Positions 41,825-50,209 of a stretch of 64,000 bases of DNA are shown here, piece by piece (the stretch's first letter is position 1; every line of letters starts with the position of its first letter). The stretch comes from Actinomadura luteofluorescens (lineage in GTDB: Bacteria > Actinomycetota > Actinomycetes > Streptosporangiales > Streptosporangiaceae): assembly GCF_013409365.1 (NCBI RefSeq), contig NZ_JACCBA010000001.1, positions 3,968,001 to 4,032,000 on the forward strand, written 5' to 3'. Under the pieces are notes generated by a model. The model worked only from the letters and a program-made list of their open reading frames with translations. It made no database searches and was not told where the DNA came from. Position numbers and translations under genes: made by a program.

Positions 41825-42598
41825 TCACGCCTTGTTGTAGGTGCGCTTGGCCCAGAGGTAGGAGAGGACGGCGAGGCCGGCGCACCAGGCGGTGGCGATG
41901 GCGCCGCTGTTGCCGATCGGCGTGCCGAGCATGAGGCCGCGGACGGTCTCCATGATCGGGGTGAAGGGCTGGTACTCGGCGAACCAGCGCAGGACGGCGG
42001 GCATGGAGTCGGTGGGGACGAAGCCGCTGCCGAGGAAGGGCAGCAGGATCAGGGGCATCGGGGCGTTGCTGGCGGCCTCGGGGGTCTGGGCCTTGAGGCC
42101 GAGGGCGACCGACAGCCAGGTGATGGCCACCGCGAACAGGGTCAGCATCCCGGCGACCGCCAGCCATTCGACGGCGGAGGCGTTCGGGCGGAAGCCGATC
42201 GCCAGCGCGATCCCGACGAGGACCGCCATGCCGAAGAGCTGCTGGACGACGCTGGCGACGACATGGCCGGTGAGGACCGAGGCCCGGGAGATCCGCATGG
42301 TGCGGAAGCGGGCGACGATGCCCTCGGTCATGTCGGTGGCGACCATGACGGCGGTCCCGGTCGCGGCGGTCGCGGCCGTCATGAGCAGGATGCCGGGGAC
42401 GACGTAGTTGACGTAGGCGTCGCGGCCGCCGCCGAGCCCCTCCCCGAGCGTGCCGCCGAGGACGTAGACGAACAGCAGCAGGATGATGACGGGCGTGATG
42501 ATCAGCTGCACGGTCATCGACGGGTAGCGGACGATGCGCTTGAGCTGGCGCCGGACCATGGTGGAGGAGTCGCGCGCGGCGAGGGCGAGGGTGCTCAT
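41825..42598 (-). CDS. ABC-2 type permease (DrrB-like)
   Basis: 257 residues with about six helices and the ABC-2 membrane signature (YVNYVVPGILLMTAATAATGTAVMVATDMTEGIVARFRTMRISRASVLTGH). It resembles the daunorubicin-resistance DrrB group. ATG 42598 overlaps the ATPase stop (ATGA), so the two subunits are co-translated. It probably exports a drug-like or lipid molecule. Confidence 0.9.
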   Translation of the reverse strand: MSTLALAARDSSTMVRRQLKRIVRYPSMTVQLIITPVIILLLFVYVLGGTLGEGLGGGRDAYVNYVVPGILLMTAATAATGTAVMVATDMTEGIVARFRTMRISRASVLTGHVVASVVQQLFGMAVLVGIALAIGFRPNASAVEWLAVAGMLTLFAVAITWLSVALGLKAQTPEAASNAPMPLILLPFLGSGFVPTDSMPAVLRWFAEYQPFTPIMETVRGLMLGTPIGNSGAIATAWCAGLAVLSYLWAKRTYNKA

Positions 42599-43590
42599 CG
42601 GAGGGCCTCCTGGGAGTCGGTGCTGCCGTCGGTGCTGCTGTCGGTGCTGCTGTCGGCCTGGCGGCCGGTGAGGGTGAGGAAGACGTCGTCGAGGTCGGGC
42701 GTGTGCACCGACATCTCGTCGATCTCGATCGAGTGGTCGTCCAGGACGGCGAGCACGTCGCGGATCATCCGGACGCTGCCGTCGCTCGGCACCTGGAGGG
42801 CGAACGCCTCGGGGTCGGGGGTGCCGGCGCCGAGGGCGAGCGCGGCGGCGTCGAGACGGCCCGGGTCGCCGAACTTCAGCAGGATGTGGCCGCCGGGGAT
42901 GCGCCGCTTCAGCTCCTCGGAGGTGCCCTCGGCGATCAGCCGCCCGTTGTCGAGGAGGGCGATGCGGTCGGCGAGCTCGTCGGCCTCCTCCAGGTACTGC
43001 GTGGTGAGGAAGATCGTGACGCCGCTGCGGACGAGGTCGCGGACGATGCCCCACATGGCGCGGCGGCTGCGCGGGTCGAGGCCGGTGGTGGGCTCGTCCA
43101 GGAAGATCAGGCGCGGGTCGCCGACCAGGGTCATCGCCAGGTCCAGCCGGCGCTGCATCCCGCCGGAGTAGGTGGAGGCCGGCTTGCCCGCCGCGTCCAC
43201 CAGGTCGAACTTCTCCAGCAGTTCCTTGGCCTTGCGCCTGCCCTCGCTCTTCGGCAGGTGCCGCAGGTCGGCCATGAGGAGGAGGTTCTCCTCGCCGGTC
43301 AGCAGCTTGTCGACGGCCGAGTACTGCCCGGTCACCCCGATCGCGCCGCGCACGTCGTCGGCCTGGCGGCCGAGGTCGAACCCCGCGACCCGGACCTCGC
43401 CCGCGTCGGCCCGGATCAGCGTGGACAGGATCTGGACGGTGGTGGTCTTGCCCGCGCCGTTCGGGCCGAGCAGGGAGAAGATCGTTCCTTCGGGGACGGA
43501 CAGGTCGATGCCGTCCAGGACGACCTTCTCGCCCTTCTTGTCGCGGTAGGACTTGCGCAGTCCGGTCGCCGCGATGGCCAGGTCGGTCAT
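42595..43590 (-). CDS. ABC transporter ATP-binding protein (DrrA-like)
   Basis: 331 residues with Walker A GPNGAGKTTT, Q-loop GVTGQYSAVDKLLTG, signature YSGGMQRRLDLA, Walker B LIFLDEPTTGLDPRSR and the H-loop region replaced by TTQYLEEAD as in DrrA proteins. A C-terminal domain is followed by a 12-base repeat tail (DSSTDSSTDGSTDS). Active-site motifs are intact. It is the middle gene of a three-gene operon with a divergent MarR-like regulator. Confidence 0.92.
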   Translation of the reverse strand: MTDLAIAATGLRKSYRDKKGEKVVLDGIDLSVPEGTIFSLLGPNGAGKTTTVQILSTLIRADAGEVRVAGFDLGRQADDVRGAIGVTGQYSAVDKLLTGEENLLLMADLRHLPKSEGRRKAKELLEKFDLVDAAGKPASTYSGGMQRRLDLAMTLVGDPRLIFLDEPTTGLDPRSRRAMWGIVRDLVRSGVTIFLTTQYLEEADELADRIALLDNGRLIAEGTSEELKRRIPGGHILLKFGDPGRLDAAALALGAGTPDPEAFALQVPSDGSVRMIRDVLAVLDDHSIEIDEMSVHTPDLDDVFLTLTGRQADSSTDSSTDGSTDSQEALR

Positions 43591-43627
43591 GGTGCTGCTC
43601 CTTGGGGGGTTTCGGTAAGGCCGCAGG

Positions 43628-44287
43628 TCAGAGGCTGCGGGCGGCGATGTCGCCGTGGGAGGTGGTGGCGTGGATGTCGAGTCCGGCGGTGCCGTCGTTC
43701 TTGAGGGAGTTGGTGACGCGGCCGTGGCTCGTGCCGGCGTCCAGCGAGGCCGAGACGCCGGGGGCGGCGCCCACCGAGATGTCGCCGGACTGGGTGCTCA
43801 GGACGACCTTGCCGCCCGCGGCCTCGGCGATCCGGATGTCGCCCCGCTGGGTGCTGATCTCGGCGGGGCCGCCCAGCCGGCCGACCTCCACGTCCCCGTC
43901 GGTGGCGGTGAGGCGGACGCTCGCGGCCTCGTCCAGCTTGATCGACCGGTAGGCGCCCTCGAAGGCGACGTCGCCGAGCCGTCCGACGGTGCGGAACTCG
44001 GCGGCGGCCGCCTTGCCCTCGACCCGCGAACCGGTGGGCAGCTGGACCGTCACCTCGACGGATCCGGAACCGCGGTACTGGTTCGTCACCGGGACCGCGA
44101 TCCGCAGGACGCCGTCGGCGAACTCGACCGTGGTCTGCTCCGCGGCCTTCACGTCGCGCCCCTTGGAGGCGTCGGCGGGCAGGACCTCGACCGCGGCGTC
44201 CGCCCGGTCGGCGGCGATGAGTTGGACCCGCCCGGCGGGGACGTCCAGGACGGCGGCGATCGGGGCGGGGGTGTCGAACTTCTGCAT
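43628..44287 (-). CDS. DUF4097-like adhesin/bactofilin-like beta-helix protein
   Basis: 219 residues built of repeated short beta strands (SVRLTATDGDVEVGRLGGPAEISTQRGDIRIAEAAGGKVVLSTQSGDISV), the pattern of DUF4097/DUF4098 beta-solenoid proteins. There is no signal peptide. ATG 44287 follows AAGGAG; the frame upstream is not coding-like. Its operon with DrrAB-like genes suggests a role in the same stress or drug response. Confidence 0.75.
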   Translation of the reverse strand: MQKFDTPAPIAAVLDVPAGRVQLIAADRADAAVEVLPADASKGRDVKAAEQTTVEFADGVLRIAVPVTNQYRGSGSVEVTVQLPTGSRVEGKAAAAEFRTVGRLGDVAFEGAYRSIKLDEAASVRLTATDGDVEVGRLGGPAEISTQRGDIRIAEAAGGKVVLSTQSGDISVGAAPGVSASLDAGTSHGRVTNSLKNDGTAGLDIHATTSHGDIAARSL

Positions 44288-44342
44288 CGTGCTCTCCTTG
44301 CGCTCGGCCTTGCGGCTGGTCGTTTCGAACAATGGAAAAGCT

Positions 44343-44468
44343 ACGTTGCTTTCCAGAAGTAGGCAACAACAACTTTGCATTGGAGCAGCATCTTTGCAGG
44401 TCAGAGTCACATAATCATTGCAACGAGTCTTGATCTAACGCAACGACCGGACCCTTGTTCGTTGCAAT
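44343..44468. promoter_or_regulatory. Cluster of GCAACG operator half-sites
   Basis: ATTGCAACGA (44417-44426) and TCGTTGCAAT (44459-44468) form a perfect 10-bp inverted repeat. A third half-site ACGCAACGA (44438-44446) and a fourth, ACGTTGC (44343-44349), share the same core. They lie between the exporter operon and the divergent regulator and are the likely binding sites of that regulator. Confidence 0.6.
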
Positions 44469-44552
44469 GTACGAGGGGTGAACGCTATGCTTGCGGCGTC
44501 AGGGAACACTCGGCAACGCCATCGCCCCGCGCGGGCATCGAAGGGGGTCGTG

Positions 44553-45293
44553 ATGCCCGGAGGCAGGCTCACGCAGCAGGAGCGCCAGCAGATCGCGGCA
44601 GGGCTGTCCGACGGCCTCGCCTACGCCGAGATCGCCCGGCGCCTCGACCGTCCGACCTCCACGATCACACGCGAGGTGATGCGCAACGGCGGCCCCGCCG
44701 GCTACCGCGCCGAGCTGGCCCACCACGCCACCCAGCGCCGCACCCGGCGGCGCACCCAGGCCGCCCCCCGGGGCGCGCAGGCGGCGCCGCAGCCCTACGG
44801 ACGCGACGCCGAGGCCGTGCAGGAGTTCCAGGAGACCATCGCCACCATCGTCATGGCGTCGGGCCTGCCCAAGATGGCGTCCCGGGTGCTGGGCTGCCTC
44901 TACACCGCCGACACCAGCCTCACCGCCTCCGAACTCGCCGAGCGCCTCCAGGTCAGCGCGGCGTCCGTCTCCAAGGCGGTCACGCTCCTCACGGGCCTGG
45001 AACTCATCCGCCGCGAGAGCGACGGCCGCCGCGAGCGCTACGTCGTCGACAACGACCTCTGGTACCAGTCGATGATCCGCAGCATCCGGGACAACGACCG
45101 CTTCAGCGAGGCCGCGCGGCAGGGCGTCGCCGTCCTCGGCCGCGGCACCCCGGCCGGCACCCGCCTGGAGAACGCCGCCCGCTTCCTCGACTTCGTCAGC
45201 GAAAGCCTGACCCGCGCCGTGGAGCAGGCCCGCGACGTCCTCTACACCAAGCCCGAAACACCCCCGGAGACCACCGCCCCCGACCGCGGCTAG
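44553..45293 (+). CDS. GbsR/MarR-like regulator with extra N-terminal HTH
   Basis: 246 residues. An N-terminal helix-turn-helix like that of IS30-type transposases (RLTQQERQQIAAGLSDGLAYAEIARRLDRPTSTITREV) is joined to a GbsR/MarR winged helix (SRVLGCLYTADTSLTASELAERLQVSAASVSKAVTLLTGLELI). ATG 44553 (or GTG 44550) has GAAGGGGG upstream; an ATG at 44478 adjoins the operator. It is divergent from the exporter operon and presumably represses it. Its TAG stop is the left target duplication of the MITE-like element. Confidence 0.85.
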   Translation: MPGGRLTQQERQQIAAGLSDGLAYAEIARRLDRPTSTITREVMRNGGPAGYRAELAHHATQRRTRRRTQAAPRGAQAAPQPYGRDAEAVQEFQETIATIVMASGLPKMASRVLGCLYTADTSLTASELAERLQVSAASVSKAVTLLTGLELIRRESDGRRERYVVDNDLWYQSMIRSIRDNDRFSEAARQGVAVLGRGTPAGTRLENAARFLDFVSESLTRAVEQARDVLYTKPETPPETTAPDRG

Positions 45294-45469
45294 GCTGTGT
45301 TCCAAAGTCCCGGCCCACTTCGCTCGCCTGGCGGCTCGCTACGTGACCGGTCCCGGGCGAACGCGGCATCGCTTCGCGATCCGCCCGGCTCCGCTCGCCT
45401 CCGGCTTCGCTCCACCGGCCAGGTCACGCGTTCGCGCGTGCGGCTGAGCCACTTCGAGACAGGCCCTAG
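45290..45469. mobile_element. MITE-like element with CTAG target duplication
   Basis: A non-coding segment of about 172 bases is flanked on both sides by CTAG (45290-45293 and 45466-45469). Its ends are imperfect inverted repeats: GGCTGTGTTCCAAAGT on the left, and GGCCTGTCTCGAAGT when the right end is read inward. CTAG fits the YTAR target of IS5-group elements. The interior has only short palindromic GC-rich blocks. It sits directly at the stop codon of the upstream regulator. The rest of the gap to 45616 holds nothing else recognised. Confidence 0.5.
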
Positions 45470-45615
45470 CCTCACCGCCTCGGCGGGCAACAGGTTCGTG
45501 GTGCGGCTCACATGAGGGAACTGTCAGAAAGACCCGGCCGCCGGTGTCTCGTGTTCGTCAGGAGGCCCGCGAACGATTTCGCGCGGCATGCCACACCACG
45601 AGTGAGGACGAAGTC

Positions 45616-47289
45616 ATGGCGACCACGAAGGCGCCCGCGCCGCCGGCCGGCTCGCGCCGCTGGGCCGCGCTGCCGTTCATCGGCCTGGCCCAGCTCATGA
45701 TCGTTCTGGACGGGACGGTCGTGAACATCGCGCTGCCGTCGCTCCAGCGGGACCTGCAGATCTCCGACGGCGACCGGCAGTGGATCATCACCGCGTACAC
45801 GCTCGCGTTCGGGAGCCTGCTGCTGCTCGGCGGCCGGATCGCCGACTACACAGGCCGGAAGCGGGCCTTCCTGATCGCCCTGCTCGGCTTCGCCGGGGCC
45901 TCGGCGCTCGGCGGCGCGGCGGCCGACTTCGAGATGCTGCTGGCGGCCCGCGCGCTGCAGGGCGGGTTCGGCGCGCTGCTCGGCCCGGCCGCGCTGTCGC
46001 TGCTGGCCGTGACGTTCACCGAACCGAAGGACCGCGCGAAGGCGTTCGGGATCTGGGGCGCCATCTCCGCCGCGGGCGGCGCGATCGGGCTGCTGGCCGG
46101 CGGGGCCCTGACCGACTACCTGGACTGGCGCTGGTGCCTGTACATCAACATCCCGATCGCCGTGATCGCGGCGGTCGGCGGGTTCGCGATCCTCACCGAG
46201 TCCCGGCACCCCGGCCCGGCGCGGTTCGACTTCCTCGGCGTGCTGCCGGTCACCGCCGGTCTGGTCGCGATCGTGTACGCCACCGGCCGGGCCGGGTCGG
46301 ACGGCTGGGGCTCGGCGAAGGTCATCGGCCTGCTGGCCGCCGGCGCGGTGCTGCTCGCCGCGTTCACCCTCGTCGAGAGCCGCGTCCCGCAGCCGCTGCT
46401 GCCGCTGCGCGTGATCGCCGACCGCACCCGCGGCGGCGCCTACCTGGCCGTGGGCCTCGCTGTCATCGGGATGTTCGGGGCGTTCCTCTTCCTGACGTAC
46501 TTCATGCAGGTCGTCAAGGGGTACTCGCCGATCAGAACGGGCACGGCCTTCCTTCCGATGGCCGCGGCGGTGCTGCTGTCGGCCGGCGGGCTCACCACCC
46601 GGCTGCTGCCCAGGGTCCCGCCGCGCGCGCTGATCGTCCCCGGCATGCTCGTCAGCTCCGCCGGGATGCTGTGGATGCTCACCCTGGAGCCCGGCACCCC
46701 CTACGCCGCCGGCGTCCTGGTCGCCGAGCTCCTGCTCGGTTTCGGCGCGGGCATGATCATGCCGGCGTCCCTCGACTACGCCACCCACGGCGTCGACCCG
46801 GGCGACTCCGGGATCGCCTCCGCGAGCGTCAACACCGCGCAGCAGATCGGCGGTTCGATCGGCACCGCGCTGCTCAACACCATCGCCACCGCGGCCACCG
46901 CGGACTACCTGGTCTCCCACGCCTCGCACGGCCCGAGCCCGGCCGTCGCCAAGCAGGCACTGGTCGAGGGCTTCGGCGCGGCCGGCGCCTGGTCCGCGGG
47001 GATCCTCGCGGCCGGCGCACTGATCGTCGCCGTCCTGATGAACACCCCGTGCCCCGAGCACCACCCCGTCCCCGAAGACAAGACCGTCCCCGAGAACCAG
47101 CCCGCGCCTGAAGACCAGGCCGTGCTTGAGGACCAGGCCGTGCTTGAGGACCAGGCCGCACCTGAAGACCAGGCCGCACCTGAAGACCAGCCCGTGCTCG
47201 AAGACCAGACCGTGCTTGAAAACCAGCCCGACGCCGAGGAGGCCGGGGCCCCGGACCTGCCGCCTGGAACGCCCGCCCACAGCGTCTGA
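45616..47289 (+). CDS. MFS transporter, DHA2 (EmrB/QacA) family, with repeat tail
   Basis: 557 residues with 14 predicted helices. Motifs are LMIVLDGTVVNIALPSLQRDL (helix 1), GGRIADYTGRKRAF (motif A), RALQGGFGALLGPAALSLL and the motif C-like GAISAAGGAIGLLAGGAL. This is a proton-driven multidrug exporter pattern. The cytoplasmic C-terminus has nine tandem hexapeptides of the form V/A-P/L-E-D-Q-x. ATG 45616 is preceded by GAGGACGAAG. Confidence 0.92.
   Translation: MATTKAPAPPAGSRRWAALPFIGLAQLMIVLDGTVVNIALPSLQRDLQISDGDRQWIITAYTLAFGSLLLLGGRIADYTGRKRAFLIALLGFAGASALGGAAADFEMLLAARALQGGFGALLGPAALSLLAVTFTEPKDRAKAFGIWGAISAAGGAIGLLAGGALTDYLDWRWCLYINIPIAVIAAVGGFAILTESRHPGPARFDFLGVLPVTAGLVAIVYATGRAGSDGWGSAKVIGLLAAGAVLLAAFTLVESRVPQPLLPLRVIADRTRGGAYLAVGLAVIGMFGAFLFLTYFMQVVKGYSPIRTGTAFLPMAAAVLLSAGGLTTRLLPRVPPRALIVPGMLVSSAGMLWMLTLEPGTPYAAGVLVAELLLGFGAGMIMPASLDYATHGVDPGDSGIASASVNTAQQIGGSIGTALLNTIATAATADYLVSHASHGPSPAVAKQALVEGFGAAGAWSAGILAAGALIVAVLMNTPCPEHHPVPEDKTVPENQPAPEDQAVLEDQAVLEDQAAPEDQAAPEDQPVLEDQTVLENQPDAEEAGAPDLPPGTPAHSV
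47068..47229 (+). repeat. 18-bp tandem repeat in the MFS C-terminus
   Basis: Nine 18-base units encode acidic hexapeptides (VPEDKT, VPENQP, APEDQA, VLEDQA, VLEDQA, APEDQA, APEDQP, VLEDQT, VLENQP). The repeat is in frame and codes for a flexible acidic tail. Confidence 0.92.
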
Positions 47290-47334
47290 CAGACCGCGGC
47301 CGCGACCCCGGACCGGCCCCACCTCGCACCGCGC

Positions 47335-47377
47335 GCCGGCGGCCCGAGGATCAGGAAGCTGGTCCGGGCTCGCCGGC
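47335..47377. terminator. Terminator-like hairpin between convergent genes
   Basis: GCCGGCG (47335-47341) pairs with CGCCGGC (47371-47377), with an inner CCG/CGG extension. It lies between the MFS gene and the convergent SUKH gene. Confidence 0.4.
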
Positions 47378-47407
47378 CACGGTCACCGACCGCGCCCGAG
47401 ATGCCGG

Positions 47408-47959
47408 TCAGACGAGCCGGCGGCGACCGGCAGGGGTTCCCTTGAGAGCGCCGAGCCGCAGCAGCCAGTTCGCATACCAGTCGGCGAAGTCGAGGCCAGG
47501 GGTGAGCGCGCCGCGAAGGCCGCGCACTTCGTCGCGCCAGACCCGCCCGGGGGACGCCCCGGTCACGACCATCCGGAAGTACGCCCCATGCCCGATCTCG
47601 GCGATGATCATTGATCCGGTCAGCGCGTCCTCGTAATCCGCGTGCTCGTCCAGTTCCTCGAAACGCTCGCCGGGAACGCGAGCGGTGAACGGGAACGGTG
47701 TGGCCAGATACCGGGGCGCGTAGACACCGCGATCCGCCCACTTGGCAGACCGGCGAAGCGGCCACAGACCGTGCCCCGGACCGGCACCCCCGTCACCGAC
47801 CCGCAGGACGAAGTCGCGGTACGACTCAGGAAGACGGACATCGAGACGTCGTTCCAGGTCGAGGAGCTCCTCCAACCGGCACGGCGGCCCCAACTCGCCC
47901 TTGTCGCCCAGTGAGGCAAGGGCAGCAAGAACCACCTGGCGATTCCACATCCACTCCAT
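47408..47959 (-). CDS. SMI1/KNR4 (SUKH) family protein
   Basis: 183 residues with the SUKH-1 pattern RLEELLDLERRLDVRLPESYRDFVLRVGDGGAGPGHGLWPL, a strand-rich centre (SMIIAEIGHGAYFRMVVTG) and DFADWYANWLLRL near the end. It is a single-domain protein of usual length. SUKH proteins often give immunity to nuclease or other toxins. No toxin is nearby, so it could be an orphan immunity or regulatory protein. Confidence 0.87.
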   Translation of the reverse strand: MEWMWNRQVVLAALASLGDKGELGPPCRLEELLDLERRLDVRLPESYRDFVLRVGDGGAGPGHGLWPLRRSAKWADRGVYAPRYLATPFPFTARVPGERFEELDEHADYEDALTGSMIIAEIGHGAYFRMVVTGASPGRVWRDEVRGLRGALTPGLDFADWYANWLLRLGALKGTPAGRRRLV

Positions 47960-48095
47960 GCGCGTCTACTCCACGGCGCATCCATCCCTTGGCGAATCGG
48001 CGCTTTCCGCGAGCATAAGCCGCACCGGCGGCATGTCCACGGGGATTTTGGCTCCATCGTCCCGGGCTTTCGAGATGCGCCGGGCCGCACGAAGC

Positions 48096-48782
48096 TCAGC
48101 GGGAGTCGGGGGCGGGGGGACGGCCGCGGAGGTAGGTCAGGACGGCGAGGACCCTGCGGTGCGTGTCGTCGGTCTGGGGAAGGTCGAGCTTGGCCAGGAT
48201 GCTGCGGACGTGCTTGCCCACGGTCGTGTCGGTGACGACCAGCCGCCGGGCGATGGCGGCGTTGGAGTGCCCTTCGGCGATCAGCGCGAGGACCTCGTGC
48301 TCGCGCGGGGACAGCGCCGCGAGCGGGTCGCGGCGGCGGCCGATGAGCTGCCGGATGACCTGCGCGTCCACCACCGTGCCACCGTCGAGCACCTGCCGCA
48401 GCGCGGCGACGAAGTCGGCGACGTCCACCACCCGGTCCTTGAGCAGGTAGCCGACCCGGCGGCCGTCGCCGGAGTCGAGCAGGTCGGCGGCGTAGCTCAG
48501 TTCGACGTACTGGCTGAGCGCCACCACCGCGAGGCCCGGGTCGGCGCGGCGCAGCCGGACGGCGGCGCGCAGCCCCTCGTCGGAGAAGTCCGGCGGCATC
48601 CGGATGTCGGTGACGACCAGGTCGGGGCGGTGCTCGGCGACGGCGTCGAGCAGGGCCTCGGCGTCCTCGACGGCGGCGACGACGTCGAAGCCGAACCTGG
48701 CCAGCAGCCCGGCCAGGCCCTCCCGCAGCAGGACGCCGTCCTCGGCGAGGACTATCCGGACGGCGGTCGGTTCGGTTCGCAA
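48096..48782 (-). CDS. NarL/LuxR-family response regulator
   Basis: 228 residues from TTG 48782, which has GGAG six bases upstream. The receiver domain has the acidic pocket AEDG and phospho-acceptor Asp59 in VVTDIRMP. The C-terminal LuxR helix-turn-helix is LSPREHEVLALIAEGHSNAAIARRLVVTDTTVGKHVRSILAKL. It overlaps the kinase gene by 31 bases, so the pair is coupled. It probably controls the divergent SGNH/ABC operon. Confidence 0.9.
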   Translation of the reverse strand: MRTEPTAVRIVLAEDGVLLREGLAGLLARFGFDVVAAVEDAEALLDAVAEHRPDLVVTDIRMPPDFSDEGLRAAVRLRRADPGLAVVALSQYVELSYAADLLDSGDGRRVGYLLKDRVVDVADFVAALRQVLDGGTVVDAQVIRQLIGRRRDPLAALSPREHEVLALIAEGHSNAAIARRLVVTDTTVGKHVRSILAKLDLPQTDDTHRRVLAVLTYLRGRPPAPDSR

Positions 48783-50083
48783 GGCAGCTCCACACGGACG
48801 AGGGTCGGGCCCCCGGCGGGGCTCGACACGAGCAGTCTGCCGTCGATCACCGCCACCCGGTCGGCGAGGCCGGTCAGCCCGGTGCCGCGGGCCGGGTCGG
48901 CGCCGCCCTCGCCGTCGTCGGTGATCTCCAGGGTGAGGACGCCGCCGGCCAGGCGCGCGACCACCGCGGCCCGGTCGGCGCCGCTGTGCTTGGCGGCGTT
49001 GGTGAGCGCCTCGGCGGCGGCGAAGTAGGCCGTGCTCTCGACCTGGCGGGGCGGCCGTCCGGGCAGGTCGGCCTCGACGGTGACGGCGAGCGGGGACCGG
49101 TCGGCCAGCTCGCGCAGCGCCGCCGCCAGGCCCCGGTCGGTGAGGACGCGGGGATGGATCCCGTGGACGAGTTCCCGCAGCTCGGTCATGAGCAGCTTGG
49201 CCTCCGCGTGGGCGTCCGCGACGCTGCCGGCCGCCGGGGATCCGGGCGGTAGGTCCACGCGGGCGATCCCGAGTTTCAGGGTCAGCGAGAGCAGCCGCTG
49301 CTGGGCTCCGTCGTGCAGGTCGCGTTCGATGCGGCGGCGCTCGGCCTCGAACGCGTCGACCAGCCGGGCCCGGGACCGCGCGACCTCGACGAGTTCCGCC
49401 TGGAGCCGCCCGCCGGAGCCGTTGCGCAGCAGCGCCCGGGCGAGCGCGCCCTGCGCCCCGGCGACCAGGGCCAGCAGGTACGGGACGGCGGGCAGCAGCA
49501 CCAGCCCCGCCACCGCGTAGGGCAGCGCGGCCTCCGAGGTCGCGATCCTCACCGGGCCGAGCACCATCGGTCCGTCGCCGCCGAGCAGGATCAGCGGGGC
49601 GGTCACGGCACCGAACTCGAAGGCCAGCGCGGACAGCAGCGCCGCGTACAGGACGGGGACGGCGGCAGCCAGCAGCATGAAGTACCCGAGCGCGCGCCAG
49701 GTGACCGGCTCGGTGTAGCGGGTGCGCAGCCACGGCAGGACACCCCGTTCGGGCGGCCGCCGATGCCCCGGGCCCGCCGGGCGGACGTCCACCATGCGGA
49801 GCCGTCGCCGTTCCAGCCCGGTCAGCGGGATGGTCGCCGCCGGCCCGAGCCCGGCGACCAGCAGGAGCCCGAGGACGGCCGGCAGCGCCCGCTCGCCGAG
49901 CGCGGCGTCGGAGACGGCGGCCAGGAGCAGCGGCATACCGAGCAGAGCCAGCGGCAGACCCGCCGCGACCACGACGGCCACGGTCGACAGCAGGTAGCCG
50001 GCGGCGCGCCAGGGCCAGGCCGTCAGAAGGAACCCGCGGCGTCCCATCGCGGCAAGAAGGGTGGGCGGCGGGTCGTTCGGCAC
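48752..50083 (-). CDS. Sensor histidine kinase (NarL-type, HisKA_3)
   Basis: 443 residues from GTG 50083. The N-terminal half has about six hydrophobic helices with little outer domain. The dimerisation/phospho-acceptor motif is FEAERRRIERDLHDGAQQRLLSL, followed by the N box EALTNAAKHS and G box GTGLTGLADRV. Intramembrane sensing is likely, as in kinases that monitor cell-envelope antibiotics next to ABC exporters. Confidence 0.92.
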   Translation of the reverse strand: MPNDPPPTLLAAMGRRGFLLTAWPWRAAGYLLSTVAVVVAAGLPLALLGMPLLLAAVSDAALGERALPAVLGLLLVAGLGPAATIPLTGLERRRLRMVDVRPAGPGHRRPPERGVLPWLRTRYTEPVTWRALGYFMLLAAAVPVLYAALLSALAFEFGAVTAPLILLGGDGPMVLGPVRIATSEAALPYAVAGLVLLPAVPYLLALVAGAQGALARALLRNGSGGRLQAELVEVARSRARLVDAFEAERRRIERDLHDGAQQRLLSLTLKLGIARVDLPPGSPAAGSVADAHAEAKLLMTELRELVHGIHPRVLTDRGLAAALRELADRSPLAVTVEADLPGRPPRQVESTAYFAAAEALTNAAKHSGADRAAVVARLAGGVLTLEITDDGEGGADPARGTGLTGLADRVAVIDGRLLVSSPAGGPTLVRVELPCEPNRPPSG

Positions 50084-50149
50084 AGCCGTACGCTAGCCGA
50101 CCCCGCGACGTGCCCGGCCTCCACGAACGCAGAGGTAGTGCTAGGCATA

Positions 50150-50164
50150 CCACCAAGTTGGTGG
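50150..50164. promoter_or_regulatory. Palindrome between kinase and SGNH genes
   Basis: CCACCAA-G-TTGGTGG is a perfect 15-base palindrome in the divergent intergenic region, 46 bases before the ATG at 50210. It is a candidate binding site for the NarL-type regulator. Confidence 0.45.
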
Positions 50165-50209
50165 ATCACCGTGATGCGGCCGCTGGTGCCTCGGCGGTGG
50201 GATCGGAGC

